Notes under the pieces: model-generated | Told to the model about the DNA's origin: nothing | Seen by the model: the letters and a program-made list of their open reading frames with translations, nothing else | The model's database searches: none | Origin: Azadirachta indica | Lineage: Eukaryota > Streptophyta > Magnoliopsida > Sapindales > Meliaceae | Assembly (NCBI GenBank): GCA_022749755.1 | Contig: CM040453.1 | Coordinates: forward strand, 828,102 to 892,101 | DNA: 64,000 nt | Direction of reading: 5' to 3' | Shown: one piece after another, positions 36,950 through 50,737 of the stretch | Layout: each line of letters starts with the position of its first letter | How positions within the stretch are numbered: position 1 is the stretch's first letter | Position numbers and translations under genes: made by a program

Positions 36950-39900
36950 TTAGAGTTTTGACTTCTTTTGCGATGTTGGATCTGAAGTTGAAAGCTCAGC
37001 GTACATGTTTGATATTGCTTTTGCAAAGTGTTCCTTAGCTTGAGGTCTCTTGATCTGGAAGAAATGTGCAGTTAAAACACAGAAATGGTTTTTCTCTGTT
37101 TTGGTGTCTAGAGAACTACACGATATATGTGATACAATTTGAAAGTTTTGAAAAAGCTATTCTGCATCCAAACAATGCATTCTGCTTTTCTTGGCTAAAA
37201 AGTTAACAGAAGGGAAATAGAAGAAACTTACCTTGAATGTTGGAGTGAGAAGGCCATTCTCTACCGAGAATTGTTCGGGCACCAGAGTTACAGCTTTTGC
37301 AAACTCAAAGCCTCTCAACTATAGCAAGGAGAAAAAGTTTTATACAGCCCCATCAGTACTCAGAAGGGTGAAAACATGGTTGGTGAAAGAAGTTACCTGT
37401 TCTTCCTTTCCAACTGCATTCATCTCTGCAAGAACAGCGACTCTTGCCCTAGAATCATTGCACAACTGCTCTATATTCTCAAACTGCATAAAGGCAACGC
37501 AAGATCAACCAAAAGTTCAATAACTTCCTTTAGCAATTACTGTTAATCTACGGATGTAATGACATTGAAGGACTCTCAGCAGCTCACTCTTGAAATTTAT
37601 TACAGTCATGGAAGAATCTGGCCTGTCTCTCAATAACAAACATTTCTATTCCTGATTGCAGTTAATTTTTGTAGCAATGAGACAAAAAAAATTTTACCAG
37701 GATCCCTTCAGATGTGGCCCAATCTTTTATAACATCAGGATCCACTGCAACAACAGCTACTAAACAAGAGTTCAAGCTATCACCTAGGATCATATGAAGC
37801 CGTTAGTGAAAAACTGTAGCTGGGAAGTACCATTTAAATATGAGCTCCATCTTTGTACCATATATAAAACACTGTGAAATGAGCTTGCACTTTGCGTATA
37901 CATTCTCAATCTTCTCTGGTGCCACGTACTCTCCTTGTGCCAACTTAAATATGTTCTTTTTCCTGTAATATATATGAATACAGTCTTAAAAGGGAATAAA
38001 ATAATTCTAACCAGATATAACTCTTTAGCAGAAAAATCATTCTAGATAATATGAAGATTATTTGTAAATATTACCTATCTATAATCTTAAGACGGCCAGC
38101 AGGTAGCCATAACCCAATGTCTCCTGTATGCAGCCAACCATCACCATCCATAACTTCTCTCCTGTCCAATCAATTGGGCAGTCAGAAGGTCTACTTATTC
38201 ACAAATTCACTTTCTTGACAACATCAAAGAATATATGAATGTTAACTACATTTGAACTTCATCTTTGTAGTAGCCTTGGAACACAATTGGCCCCCTGACA
38301 CAGATTTCGCCACGAGGATAGGGCCGATCCTCAGAGGTGTAATTCATTTCAGGAACATCCACAAGTTTAACTTCTGAAAAAAGAAAAGACATAACATAGA
38401 TTATCATACATCAAAATAGAAAAAGGAAACCTCTCTCTTTTTGAATATCTCTATATTTATTAGAGTAACTTTTTCTTTAAGATACGTACTATGGGTTACA
38501 TCTGGCTTCTAAAGTTCTTGCCTTCTTTCTTCATAAAAGGTATTTTGACTTGCAAGAATAGTTTTATCTATCTCTCAGATGTACTAAGATGCTAATCTCA
38601 AAGTCATGGGAAAAATCTCACCACAAGCAGGGTTAGGAGATCCAACATGACCAGATAAGTTGTCCCCCTCGTCTATACAGCTTATGACACAAGAAGTCTC
38701 AGTCATTCCATATCCTTCAATTACTTGACAGCCAAAGCACCTGCAAGTTTGGTTATTTGAAAAAATAAAATACACATTTCTTTTATATATATATATATAT
38801 ATATATAAAAAAAAAAGGCCGAGAGGAAGATGATTTCACCGTCATTGAGAAAACTTACACCTTCAAAAAGTCCATTATAGCTGGAGATAAAGGTGAAGCA
38901 CCTGATCCCATAAAACGGACTCTTCCTCCAAGCTTTTCCCTTATCTTATTAAATACCAACCTGTCCCACATTCTTGATGAATTTTGACCTGAAAAAGATT
39001 CTGTTAGATACTTGATACAGACAATGAACAATGACAAGCACACATAGGGAACTGTAAAAGTTCATTGGCTTGAGTTGTGATCTCATTTCTGACTTGTGTA
39101 TCCTATAATGTTTTTATAAATTAAATTTATTGTGGTGGAGCATCCAACTAAAATGTTCATATGAAAAGAAAAAGAACAAAAAGGAAAGGCTTAGTTATTT
39201 GCATACAGACCATTCTTTATGGCTTGCTTCTTAGAATTGTATGCCACTGCAAATAGCCTCTCCCTGAGAGTCCCAGAAGTCTTTACAGCATTTGTGATTC
39301 TTTAACAATTGATGAAATTAGACATGACTGAGCGACCAGAGAAATTAGAGGCAAGGAGTAATTCATGATACACTTAACCATTATCTTACCCAGCATATAT
39401 TCTGTTATACAACCGAGGAACACTGCAAAATATTGTTGGTTTTAGAACAGCCAAATCATCCATCAACTTCAGATTGTTCTGAAAATAAGAGAAAGTGAGC
39501 ATAGAGACACTTCTCAAAAGAAGGAAGTACACCATCTTTCAAAATTGTTAAGCAATTGAAATAAAAAAATCAACTAACTTCACAACTAGCGGGTTCAATG
39601 GCCCTAAACATGCAAGGAGTTACTTGATAAAATATACTTTGTTCAGCTGAGTCACATACCCCTTGATAGAAACCAATAGCAACACCATAGTAAACTGAAA
39701 CGATTTGGTTAGTTCTTTCATAGATGTGTGCCAAAGGAAGATAGGATATGTAACTGTAAATAATGCAACATAGAAAATTCAGAATTTCAACATTTTATAA
39801 CAAAACGCACTATTTTATCATTTAATAATTCAAATACTGCACCCACATGTCCGAGGGATTAAATTTGATTCCGATACTGAAACCAGCAACACTTGAAATT

Positions 39901-42540
39901 AAGTTTCCATGCGTCAATACAACTCCCTTTCAAGAAAAACAAAAACAAATGAAGACTGTAATATTACCTACTACTAAAAAATGTGAACAGCCAAATCATT
40001 GAAAATACATCACTCTAGTTGCAGAAGCAGAGATACAAAGTTCACATTCTCTTACTTTAGGTGTTCCAGTGGTACCACTGGTGTAGCATATGGTTGCAAT
40101 ATCCTCTGGCTTTGGAGGGCAAAGAGGCTGCAGACAACTGTGGCCCTAACAGAAGACCATACATAAGGTAACAAAATGTATCACAATTACATCTTAGATT
40201 AGTAATTTGCTCAATTTCATATTGCAAACTGTACATTGAGGGAAACAAACTAACTTAATCATATTACAGTTGAAGTAGTGATGCAGGGAGATGTTCGGAA
40301 ACATCCAGTAGAATCAAAATAGATGACATGAATGGCATAAACAGAGATACGTCAAAAATCATTCCCAGGAATTCTGTTTTGTCCTATAGCACCTTTAATG
40401 TGTCCATGATGTCATTTTCTCCCGAAAGATATCCAGAAAACGAAAAAAAAAAAAATGAAGAAACCTCAGTGGAAAATTCAAAATTACCTGACTTAGCAGT
40501 TTTAGATATGGCAAAAGCTTAACTCTGGATGTTGAGGGAAGTGAAGGTAAGTGTTCATCTACCGCTCCCACCACCTGTAGGAACAGATACAGAGTGGGGA
40601 GAAGCAAATAAAAACACGAACAATTAGCAAATTTCATACTTCTAATTTGCTTAATACACCAAAACTGATATTGCATCAGGTACACACCACTATAAGACGG
40701 ACAGATGGAATGTCAGAAATGAAGCTCAACAGCTGCAAGTTCCAAGAGAGGAGAATCAGAGATTGTGCAGATTTAGAACCAAAGTTAGCTTTTGATACAA
40801 TAACCTAACAGGCTTCAAGTCGGTTAATGATTTTCATAGTTGCTAAATCCCACATTTCATTAGCAGTTAGTTTATATTGAAGCATAGAAAAATGTACTGA
40901 TGTCCATTACCAGACATTAGTAGTTTTATATACTCTAATTCAAGGCCATCTTGCTAGCTAGGCACAGTTTGTGTCATAAACTTGCAGATTTAAAAGGAGA
41001 AAAGAGGAGCCTCACCGTGTTCAACGTTTGTGGGACACAAAAAATTGCCTGTATGTCAGCATGATTTACAACATATTTGACAGCATCCGGACCTGGATAA
41101 ATGAAATACAATAAGAGAAGGCTGTGGCAAACTTGGGGATATTCACTTGAACTATCAATGACACACCAAGAGTATCATATAAAGGAACTGAAATATAAGA
41201 ATACGCCGAGCAAGCATGATCCACAATCATCCACTCTGGTCTATTTACAAAATAAAGTCCAATGCAAACTCCCTGTTACACAAGAAACCAAAAGATGCTA
41301 TCAACTATTTAGTAAGATATTACAGAGGGGACAATATCTATGCGAGATATACAACTAAATATGCCAGAGAAAGAGATTAAGTTAACCACAAAACTCAGAG
41401 CAAATAAAATGGCATTTACAAGCTTTCCAAACTTTCTAAAGCTTCAAAACCAATTCTCTTAAACAAAAGAAAAAAAAAAAACAAATTATCTGAATGACTC
41501 ACTTTTGGTAAGCCATGATACAAAAGGCCAGAACCTATTGCTCTCCGAGCAGTACTTGCTTCTCCATATGTCATCCATTTGTACCTTAACAGAGTACAAT
41601 AAGCGACAACACACTAAAATCATTTTAAGTGTACAGACTACTTTGAAAATATATGCATAATCTAACAACAAAAAGCTCACCCTCCAACCGTGCCATCCAC
41701 CCTAATTCGTGTACCCAAGTACTTGTGATCTGGAAAAGTTTCAACGGCATGCCTGTACTCACAAAAGTTTAGACAAACAACTTATTATTCCCAAGCACAT
41801 TGTACGGTGGAACTTGAAACTAAACATATAGCGCACTGATAAATCAAATTAGAACCGATAATACATGACAGATTCTCACATGAAATTATCGTGCAATGTC
41901 CCAATTTCAGGATGATCAGGAAACCTGTTTACAAGTTTCAAAGGTGATCGTGCAGATCTGCCATTTTAGAATTAAAAACATTTAAAAATCATCAAACAAA
42001 GAGAAAGATGTCATTAAATATAATCAGACACATCAAATCAATTAGTAAATTTGTATTAATCTTGCTTTGAGGTAAACTGAAAACATGGATTTAGCGTTCC
42101 ATTTAAATACTAGTATTACCGATAACTACAAGTAGCTAATAAGTTAAAAATTAAAATCAAAAGTACAGCAGTAGAAGTATTACCTATACACATTCCATTT
42201 CCCTGTATGCAATTTCTCAGGTAGAACCGCGCTGTATCCTCCGCCTGCTCAAAATTTTACCGTAGCAAAACCATTTAAATTCATAATTAACAAAAACAGA
42301 ATTACAGATAGAAAAATTTGAAGTTTAAACTAAGGATCACACTAGACTTAGCAAGCAGCCAATCATCAAAACGCGAGCACACGAAATAGATATATGTCAG
42401 AGAGAGAACAAGTAAGCGTGCGTACTGTTAACGAAGTGTCCAGCGGTGAGATTGTGATGAATCTGAGGCTGTTGATCAGTGCCATCGATAAGGTGGCACC
42501 GGATGGCTCTGAACCGACGTTGAGCAGGATATTCTTCCAT
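36950..42540 (-). CDS. LACS7: Peroxisomal long-chain acyl-CoA synthetase, LACS7-like
   Basis: Activates fatty acids to acyl-CoA for peroxisomal beta-oxidation. I place 23 exons: 42540-42426, 42244-42184, 41957-41880, 41752-41681, 41584-41503, 41272-41167, 41092-41016, 40732-40688, 40574-40488, 40145-40056, 39926-39847, 39753-39660, 39478-39390, 39299-39211, 38988-38859, 38740-38622, 38373-38250, 38161-38075, 37962-37859, 37783-37698, 37483-37397, 37318-37232 and 37054-36950. They total 697 aa, close to the roughly 700 of the family. The AMP-binding signature [11 protein letters not shown] starts at residue 262; [12 protein letters not shown] and GWLHTGDIG are also present. The C-terminus is SKL (PTS1). 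The N-terminus RFRAIRCHL resembles a PTS2 but has Phe at position 2. LACS7 is favoured over LACS6 by [13 protein letters not shown] and [14 protein letters not shown] stretches and the SKL end. Confidence 0.93.
38783..38807. repeat. (TA)n microsatellite in LACS intron 15
   Basis: About 12 TA units followed by an A run, near the 5' splice site side of a short intron. Confidence 0.85.
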
Positions 42541-42698
42541 GGAAACTTTCTCGAGAAACTTTTTCCTTCCGTTCACTACTACTGCCTGGCCGAAAAATTT
42601 TTGGTTAAGCTATTAGTTTTCGTTTTCAAGGAGTTACGAAGACAAGGAAACTAACAAAAATATAGAGAGATATTTTCGGCTGAGTATTTAATTTTGGC

Positions 42699-43680
42699 AA
42701 AATTTCATTATAATATAACATGAATCAGAATGCTATAATGTAGTCTATAAAGATGTCACTTATCTTATCTAACTATATTTTTGATTAATTTCATCGTTTA
42801 ATAGAAAGATAAAAATATCTTTTTATTTAAATTTTAATAAAAATTTCAGTCAACTATTTCAAATTTTAAATTATTTTATTATGATATAATATAATTTAAA
42901 AAATTTAATTTGCTTATCATGATTTGAACCTTGGACGTGAGGTTGTTAATGATATAATTTTCACCATTACACCACTAATATACTTTAAGTTGTTTTTTTT
43001 TAAAATTAGTTTTTTAAAATTGGTCATATATAATTATACAAAGGACGTGCATGATAAGAAATTATTTTTACTACCATTGATAAATTTTAAATTATATTTA
43101 CTAATTATATTTTTATTAGTGCTAAAGTTATAATTTATTAATACTAACAAAAACAACTTTTTATTGTGAATGTGTTTGCTTAAATTAAATACAAATAATA
43201 ATTTAATTGTTTCAAAATTTAATTTTGTTAATAAATATGCAATTGAATTTAAAATTTATGTCTTTTAATACTAAATTTTTAAAGAATACTTAATTTAAAA
43301 AATAATAATTTAAATTTAATACTTATTAACAATAATTTAAAAATTAATTTTAAATAAATAATATATTATACAATAAAAAAGATTATTTTGATCGGTATTA
43401 ATAAATAGAAATTTATCACTAATAAAAGCATATTCAATGAATCTAATTTAGACTTTATTATAATAATAAAAATAAATTTTTTATATTATATTATATTATA
43501 ATAAGATAACTTGAAATTTGAATTAGTTGGTTGAGATTTTCATTAGAATTTAAATAGAAAAATATTTTTATCCCTCTGTAAACTAACCGAATTAACGAAA
43601 AAGTAGTTAGTTGAGATAAATAGTATTTTTATAGACTGTATTGTAATATTTTGACACATATTATATTACAATGAAATTTT
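42699..43680. mobile_element. 982-bp element with about 200-bp terminal inverted repeats
   Basis: The left arm (42699-42905) and right arm (about 43470-43680) are inverted copies. Both outer ends read AAAATTTCATT. Further matching words are TAGTCTATAAA / CAGTCTATAAA, TTTTTATTTAAATTTTAAT / TTCTATTTAAATTCTAAT and CAACTA, in the same order along both arms. The interior is AT-rich and non-coding. No target-site duplication is clear. I read it as a non-autonomous DNA transposon with long TIRs; the superfamily is not assigned. Confidence 0.7.
42921..42977 (-). other. tRNA-like box A / box B pair inside the TIR element
   Basis: On the minus strand, TAGTGGTGTAATGG (42977-42964) resembles a Pol III box A, and GGTTCAAATC (42930-42921) resembles box B. 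The spacing of about 33 bp is within the tRNA range. The stretch between does not form a convincing tRNA cloverleaf, so this may be a decayed tRNA-derived or SINE-like insert, or coincidence in AT-rich DNA. Confidence 0.35.
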
Positions 43681-45428
43681 TCTAAAAATGAAGTAGGCAA
43701 CTAAAAATATCCCGAACATAAAATAACGCCGCACGGAACGGCACGCGTTTCAAATGAATGATGTGACGTGTGCAACAATTTTTTTCTTTTTTTTTTTTTT
43801 TGAATCCAATGATGAAAGTTGAGATAAGAATTGTTATTGTTTGCCGTTATTTCGGCGTTACAGTAAGCAATTTGGTTTGCAGTCAACATACGACTCCGTT
43901 TGTATGCGCGCCATGGACGTTAGAATCAGAAAATCGTTGTGTCTTGCGGTCCAAGAAAGCTCGCGCATTTTGTGTTAACGTACGCCGGCGACAATTTGCG
44001 CGCCATGTACATGTGACATGCCGTTTTGTGTGATGCGAAAATGATGTAAATTTTATTTAAAAATTTTTACTTATGAATTCAATTTTGTTTAACTGAAAAA
44101 TAATATAGGCTCCGGATTGATTAAAATATAACAAAAGAATAATTTGATAGAACAACTTATAATGACGCTGATGATGGCAATAATAATAAGAATAATAAGA
44201 ATAACAGAGCACGTGAATCCCATACGAGTAACAACATGATTATAAAGAAACAAAACATTTCTTAAAATTAAGATATAACCCGATATTAATAGAAATTGTA
44301 TTAGTAACATTTCTACTATATAAAAATAAATATTTAACAAATAATCTGCATGTTTTAAATTTGTAGAGATCTAATAGTATCAACATCGTGTGATAGTCGC
44401 GATGGAGGTTGCCCACAAGTAGGACCCTCGATTTCGAAGGTGGTCCCAAAATTAAGATCATGAATGATCTAACAGGATTTGACATATAAAAATATTAGAT
44501 ATAACTTATGGCGCCAATTACATCACTAGTATTCTTTTTTTTTTTCAAATATTACATGAATAGAAAATAAATCTCTTTTTTTTATTAAAAAAATTGACTG
44601 GTTGAATCTTTTATTTCTTTTATCTTGCAATTCCATTTTATTGTTAAGATTTTTTGCAATTTTTTATTAAATAATCATTTAATATGTATATCAATAAATT
44701 CTGATCCATTTAAACAAGTCTTACAAATCATTTAATAGTATGAGATTTAGCAATTTGCATTTTTTATTTATTTCATATTGTTGTCTAAAAGATCTTCAAT
44801 TTTAAAATTAAATTATTACAAAGCTATCAACTTAATTAGGGTAGAGCTAAGAAGTGTAGGGATGTACCGGCATCTTTCAATTATTTGTAACTTCCGAACT
44901 TTGCAATATCGAATTTATTGGATTATTTTCGTAAATTCATTATGATAAAAAGCAAGAATGTCATTTTTGTAAATTTTTGAAAGTCAAGGGTGTTAAGTAC
45001 ATCAAAAGATAACGACGGAAAGCTTTTTAACCTACTACTAATTATGGATAATTAAGTATCTTCATTTTATCTTATAAAAGTATTTGTATTAAATTAGAAA
45101 ATTATTTAACATTAATTAGGATAGTCCGACATCGGATTTTGTTTCCTAAACGACGGCGTTTCTGAAGAAACTTCATTTCAATCGCGGTAAAATTGGAATC
45201 GAAATCCAACAGAAACAAAATTCACGATCGCGTAGAAATATCCGCTGTAACAGACAAACGGACAGAAGCCACGTGGCTATTAATTGCACTGGCGTCTCGC
45301 TTTCACTCTCCACCATTTTCCTGTCCCTCACTAAACGGAAGACTCTGAAGACGGAGTATAAGAAACGAGAGTTCACGTTCGGTCTATCATTTTTTGAAAC
45401 TCAGTACTGAGTCACTCCGCTGAGTGCA

Positions 45429-48400
45429 ATGGCAACACTCACGGCGGCGATAGGGAAGACAAAGCTCCACTCGGGATGGCTCGCCGCGAGATCGACCGAG
45501 GTCCAACTCAGTGGGATCCAGCTCACCACGACTCACCCTCCGACCGCGCCCACCGCGCCTTGGATGGAGGCTGCTGTTCCCGGAACGTAATATAAACTAT
45601 GACATTTAAGCTTCAGTTCAATTTGTCCGTTCTTTTATTTGATTAATCATCTCCGTTGATACGATACAACTGTAATTTCTGAACTTGAAGGTTTAGTTTG
45701 TTGAGCTTGTTTGGCTATTTAAGGGAGAATTTCGGTACACATTTCCTATCTAGGTCTTAGAATTTAAGTTTTCGAGTGATATCAACGGTGATGATTTACT
45801 TGCTATGATTTTTTTGATGTTCGTGTTTTCATGTCACCGTCGGGAATTTTCCGTCTGATATCCAGCGGTCTTTGTTACAACTAGTTTGCACTGTCCATAT
45901 GGTAACGTTATGTTGGGTTAATGATGATTTAATTGACAGTGTTTTGGCGACTCTGGTGAAGAACAAAGTCGTGCCGGATCCATTTTACGGATTGGAGAAT
46001 GAGGCAATTGTAGATATAGCCGATTCCGGGAGAGAATACTATACATTCTGGTTTTTTACAACCTTTCAGTGTAAGCTGGTATGTAATAACATTATTTATT
46101 AGTCTTAGAAAGGCTATAGCATATTGTTCCTGAATTGTACAGCGTTATTCCTGGTTCACATTCCCATTTAATTTAACTTGTTTATAATGCTTTTAACATT
46201 TCAACTTAAAAGGTTGTTCTCTGGCTTCCATGCTAAAGGATAATAATATTTTCTGAATATCAGTCTTCATTTCTATTTTTTCCTCTGTGGCTAGCAGTTT
46301 CTAATTGCCTAACATTTTGCAGTCAGGCAATCAGCACTTGGATCTGAATTTCCGTGGAATTAATTACTCTGCGGAAGTATACCTAAATGGTCACCAAAGG
46401 GTTCTCCCAAAAGGAATGTTTCAAAGACATTCTCTTGATGTTACTGACATTCTGCATCCCAATGGTCAAAACTTCCTAGCTGTCCTTGTTCATCCGCCTG
46501 ATCATCCTGGGACAATTCCTCCTGAAGGGGGGCAAGGTGGTGATCATGAGGTAACCTTCACTCTGCAAAATCACATCAATATCTTTGGATCTCGCACAAC
46601 TTAGGTGATGTATTGTATATCAATAAGTACATATGAGAAACTTGCAATCTTCACATTATTTGTTTATATATTAGATTGGAAAAGATGTAGCCACACAATA
46701 TGTAGAAGGCTGGGATTGGATTGCTCCTATAAGGTAACTTGTCTAATTTTAGTTTCTGGTATGTTCTATACTAGCAGGTTGCAATATATTGATCCTTGAA
46801 CTCTTGCTTTCCCACTTTTTCTTGGAGCTCAAGGTGATAAAACAATAAAACTGAATATCGATCCTCTAGTGCATTATGGTCCCCCTTTTCTTTTTTCAAT
46901 CTCTTTTAGCCAAAATATTTTCATGCATTGACTCATTTACCTCTTGCTATGTTGTTAACATACTTCATGTTGAAGAAAATAAATTTTGATACCCAATGTA
47001 ATCACCTTTATATTATCTCAGGGATAGGAACACTGGCATATGGGATGAAGTGTCAATTTCTGTCACAGGGGTGAGCTTCAAACATATTTGTCGGGTCTCA
47101 ACATTGTCTGTGCAATTTATTCACTTTGTCTAGTAATTCTTCAAAGTTGAAGTTAGCAACAAGGATACTTCCAGTCCTCTAATAGATTTGTCTAATGATG
47201 TACGGTTTTATTCAATGATGCTGCAGCCTGTGAAGATAATTGATCCCCACTTGGTTTCATCATTTTTTGACCATTACAAGAGGGTATATCTGCATGCTAC
47301 AACTGAATTAGAAAATAGAAGTGCCTGGGTTGCCGAGTGCTCTTTGAATATCCAAGCGACTGCAGAGCTTGAGGGAGGTGTTTGCTTAGTGGAGCATTTT
47401 CAGACTCAACATCTTTCAATCCCTCCAGGAAAATTTGTACAATATACTTTTCCTCAGGTTAGTAGTAGTTTGTGATTTTGTTGATTTTATTGAGGGAAAG
47501 GGATATTTTCACTTTGGCACGTCAAATTGAGTTTTTTCTTAGATGAATAGTTACAGTATATGGTTATTGTACTCTGCAGCAATTTTGTTCTGTATAGACA
47601 TCAAAGGATAAAGTAATATGACCATCCTTTTAATAGAAATTCTGTTCATGTGCTAACATTGGAATTGGCAGCTCTTTTTCTACAAACCCAATCTATGGTG
47701 GCCAAATGGCATGGGAAAACAATCACTATACAATGTCCATATCAGCGTTGATGTCAAGGGATATGGGGAGTCTGATTTATGGAGCCATTTGTTTGGATTC
47801 CGCAAAATTGAGAGCCACATCGATGATGCCACTGGTGGAAGGTATAGGTCTTACTCCAACCTTAGCAGTGAATTTACTTTCTTTGTTTAACTATCAAGCT
47901 TTATAGCTATGTGTTGCAAATGATGCCTCTCTCCTTGACAGGTTGTTCAAGGTCAATGGGCAGCCTATTTTCATTCGTGGTGGTAATTGGATTTTGTCAG
48001 ATGGGTTACTACGGCTTTCAGAAAAGCGTTACAGAACAGACATCAAGTTTCATGCAGATATGAATTTTAACATGGTCCGCTGCTGGGGTGGTGGCCTGGC
48101 TGAGCGGCCAGAGTTTTATCATTATTGTGATATATATGGTTTGCTGGTAAGTTATGGTTCTCTCTATCAGTTCACTTTTATCCTTTGACTTTCTAGATAA
48201 TCTGTATGCATTGACCAATATACTGAAGGGTTTGTCAGTGAAGGTCTGCTGCTGAAAAAGTATGATAGGTTAGAAGTGCTTTCCTAGAGGACTAGCTACA
48301 CCATGATAAATTCTTTGATCAAGAGGATTTTATAACTGCATCTTTTATGGTTAAGCCGGTGAAAGACAGATTTATTTTTGAGAATGTTAGCATGCTTTGG

Positions 48401-50737
48401 CATGATTATGAGTAGCAAATCAAATATAAAACATTTCCATGAGTGATTTTGGTTTTATAAATTATTTGGAGTATATTAAAGATTGATTAATCGATTAATA
48501 AGTGAAAGAAGGCAGCAGAGAGTAAAATCTCAGGAGAACGTTTGATTCTTTGGAAGAGTTTGTATTCATTTTGTAGTGTTTGACTACCAAGCAGTTGTCT
48601 CATCATAATATTGTTTCTTGGGAAATCAATATAGAAATTGCGGACACAAACTTAGGGTATTGTCAGGGGTTACATTCTCTTTTTCCTTTCTGGAATAAAT
48701 CTTGAATCTCTATTTAAGATTGTATCAAATCTCCAGTGCTGGACTTTGCTGGGTTATGTGTTTTAACTTACATTTTCTTTGGGAATAATCTGTCCAAGGT
48801 AATGCGGCTCTAACTTAATCACAAACGAATTAGATTCATATATGGTTTTAACTTTTGTAGGTCTGGCAAGAGTTTTGGATTACAGGAGATGTTGATGGAA
48901 GGGGTGTTCCAGTATCGAATCCGAATGGTCCCCTTGACCATGCACTATTTATGCTATGTGCAAGAGATACTGTCAAGCTTCTAAGGAACCATCCCAGTCT
49001 TGCACTTTGGGTTGGTGGAAATGAACAAGTTCCACCAAAAGACATCAATGAAGCTTTGAAGTATGACCTGAGACTCCATCCTTATTTTGAGAATTCTGCT
49101 GAAACTGAGAAGTCTAGGGAAGATTTATCCCTGGCAGCTATGGATCCTAGTCAATATCTTGATGGTACACGCATTTATATACAGGGATCCATGTGGGACG
49201 GCTTTGCAAATGGAAAAGGGGACTTCACTGATGGTCCTTATGAAATCCAATATCCTGAAGACTTCTTTAAGGATAGTTTTTACAAGTATGGATTCAATCC
49301 TGAGGTTGGTTCGGTGGGAATGCCAGTTGCAGCTACCATCAGAGCAACAATGCCACCAGAAGGATGGCAAATCCCAGTTTTCAAAAAGCTATCTAATGGT
49401 TACATAGAAGAAGTTCCAAACCCTATATGGAAATATCACAAATACATTCCCTATTCGAAACCAGACAAGGTTCATGATCAGATTCTACTTTATGGGACAC
49501 CAAAGGATCTTGATGATTTTTGCTTGAAGGTATTTTATAAATAAATTGATTAAGCTGCTTTTATCAACCACTCGTTGTGCTATTTACTTATCTGGAAGAA
49601 CCTTTGCAGGCGCAACTTGTTAACTACATTCAGTATAGAGCTCTATTGGAGGGTTGGACTTCCCGCATGTGGAGCAAATACACTGGTGTTCTGATTTGGA
49701 AGACGCAGAATCCTTGGACAGGTCTCAGAGGTCAGTTTTATGATCATCTCCTTGACCAAACAGCAGGATTCTATGGTTGTCGATCTGCTGCAGAGCCAAT
49801 TCATATCCAGCTGAACCTGGCGACATATTCAATAGAAGTAAGCAGACTACAGAACTAACACAGTTAAAAGTTGAATGACGAGAATTGTCCAATAAATTGA
49901 TCTCATATGACAAATGATACTGATTTCTTTTTCCTGTAGGTTGTTAACACTACATCACAGGAACTGTCTGACATAGCTATAGAAGCGTCAGTTTGGGATC
50001 TGGAAGGAGCATGCCCGTATTACAAAGTTGTTGAAAAGCTCTCAGTGCTGGCGAAAAAAGTAGTACCCATTGTTGAGATGGAATATCCAAAGTCGAAAAG
50101 CCCAAAGCCAGTGTACTTTCTTCTTCTCAAACTCTACAGAATGTCAGATTATGGCATTCTATCTAGGAACTTTTATTGGTTGCATCTGCCAGGTGGAGAT
50201 TATAAGCTGTTGGAGCCATACAGGCAGAAGAAGATTCCCCTCAAGATAGCATCAAAAATTTTTATCAAAGGGTCCACATATGAAGTTGAGATGCATGTGC
50301 ACAACAAATCTAAGAAGCCGAACTCTGAAAGCTTGACATATAAGAACAATTTGATCACTGGAAATTATGATGGCGACTTTGATATGGCCTCAGTAGATCC
50401 TGTTTATAGCAGAACTGAGGAAAAACATGAAGTTGGTATATTCAGTAGAATATGTAGACATTTCATGAAGGACACTGATGGCGTGAAGGTAGCTGAAGTG
50501 AATGGGGTTGATTCTGGTGTTGCTTTCTTCCTTCATTTCTCGGTTCATGGTTGGAGACCAGATCACAAGGAAGGAGAAGACACTAGAATCCTTCCTGTCC
50601 ATTACTCAGAGAACTATTTTTCACTTGCGCCAGGTGAGGTGATGCCAATCAAGATATCTTTCGAGGTCCCTCATGGTCTCACCCCAAAAGTAACACTTCA
50701 TGGCTGGAACTATCATGTTGGGCAAACCATACTATGA
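45429..50737 (+). CDS. Mannosylglycoprotein endo-beta-mannosidase (GH2)
   Basis: Cleaves the Man-beta1,4-GlcNAc bond of trimmed N-glycans; a plant glycoside hydrolase family 2 enzyme. Eleven exons: 45429-45586, 45940-46078, 46323-46550, 46675-46733, 47022-47070, 47227-47457, 47672-47841, 47942-48146, 48861-49529, 49610-49837 and 49940-50737, giving 977 aa. Seen in order: a sugar-binding jelly-roll with [16 protein letters not shown] and [20 protein letters not shown], an Ig-like domain, then a TIM barrel with NMVRCWGGG and WQEFWITGD. By family logic Glu468 (WVGGNEQ) is the acid/base and Glu561 (NPEVGSVG) the nucleophile. A 265-residue C-terminal part is encoded by one exon. No signal peptide is evident. 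It is slightly longer than the roughly 945-residue Arabidopsis protein I recall. Confidence 0.93.

Larger units (their letters stand above)
42541..45428. other. Divergent intergenic region, LACS / endo-beta-mannosidase
   Basis: 2.9 kb between two start codons on opposite strands. A 982-bp TIR element occupies 42699-43680. Then comes a locally CG-rich stretch (43725-44035) with two GCGCGCCATG copies, about 90 bp apart, and plain AT-rich spacer from 44040. Positions 44365-44500 look like unclassified repeat DNA. A weak TATA-like GTATAAGAA stands at about 45356-45364, some 70 bp before the mannosidase ATG. Confidence 0.5.

Noticed and set aside
43725..44035. CG-rich stretch with two GCGCGCCATG copies as a CpG island or gene
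   Set aside because: No convincing ORF or splice sites; local base composition alone is not enough.
44365..44500. Possible retroelement end
   Set aside because: The text looks repeat-like but I could not find terminal repeats, a primer-binding site or coding remnants.
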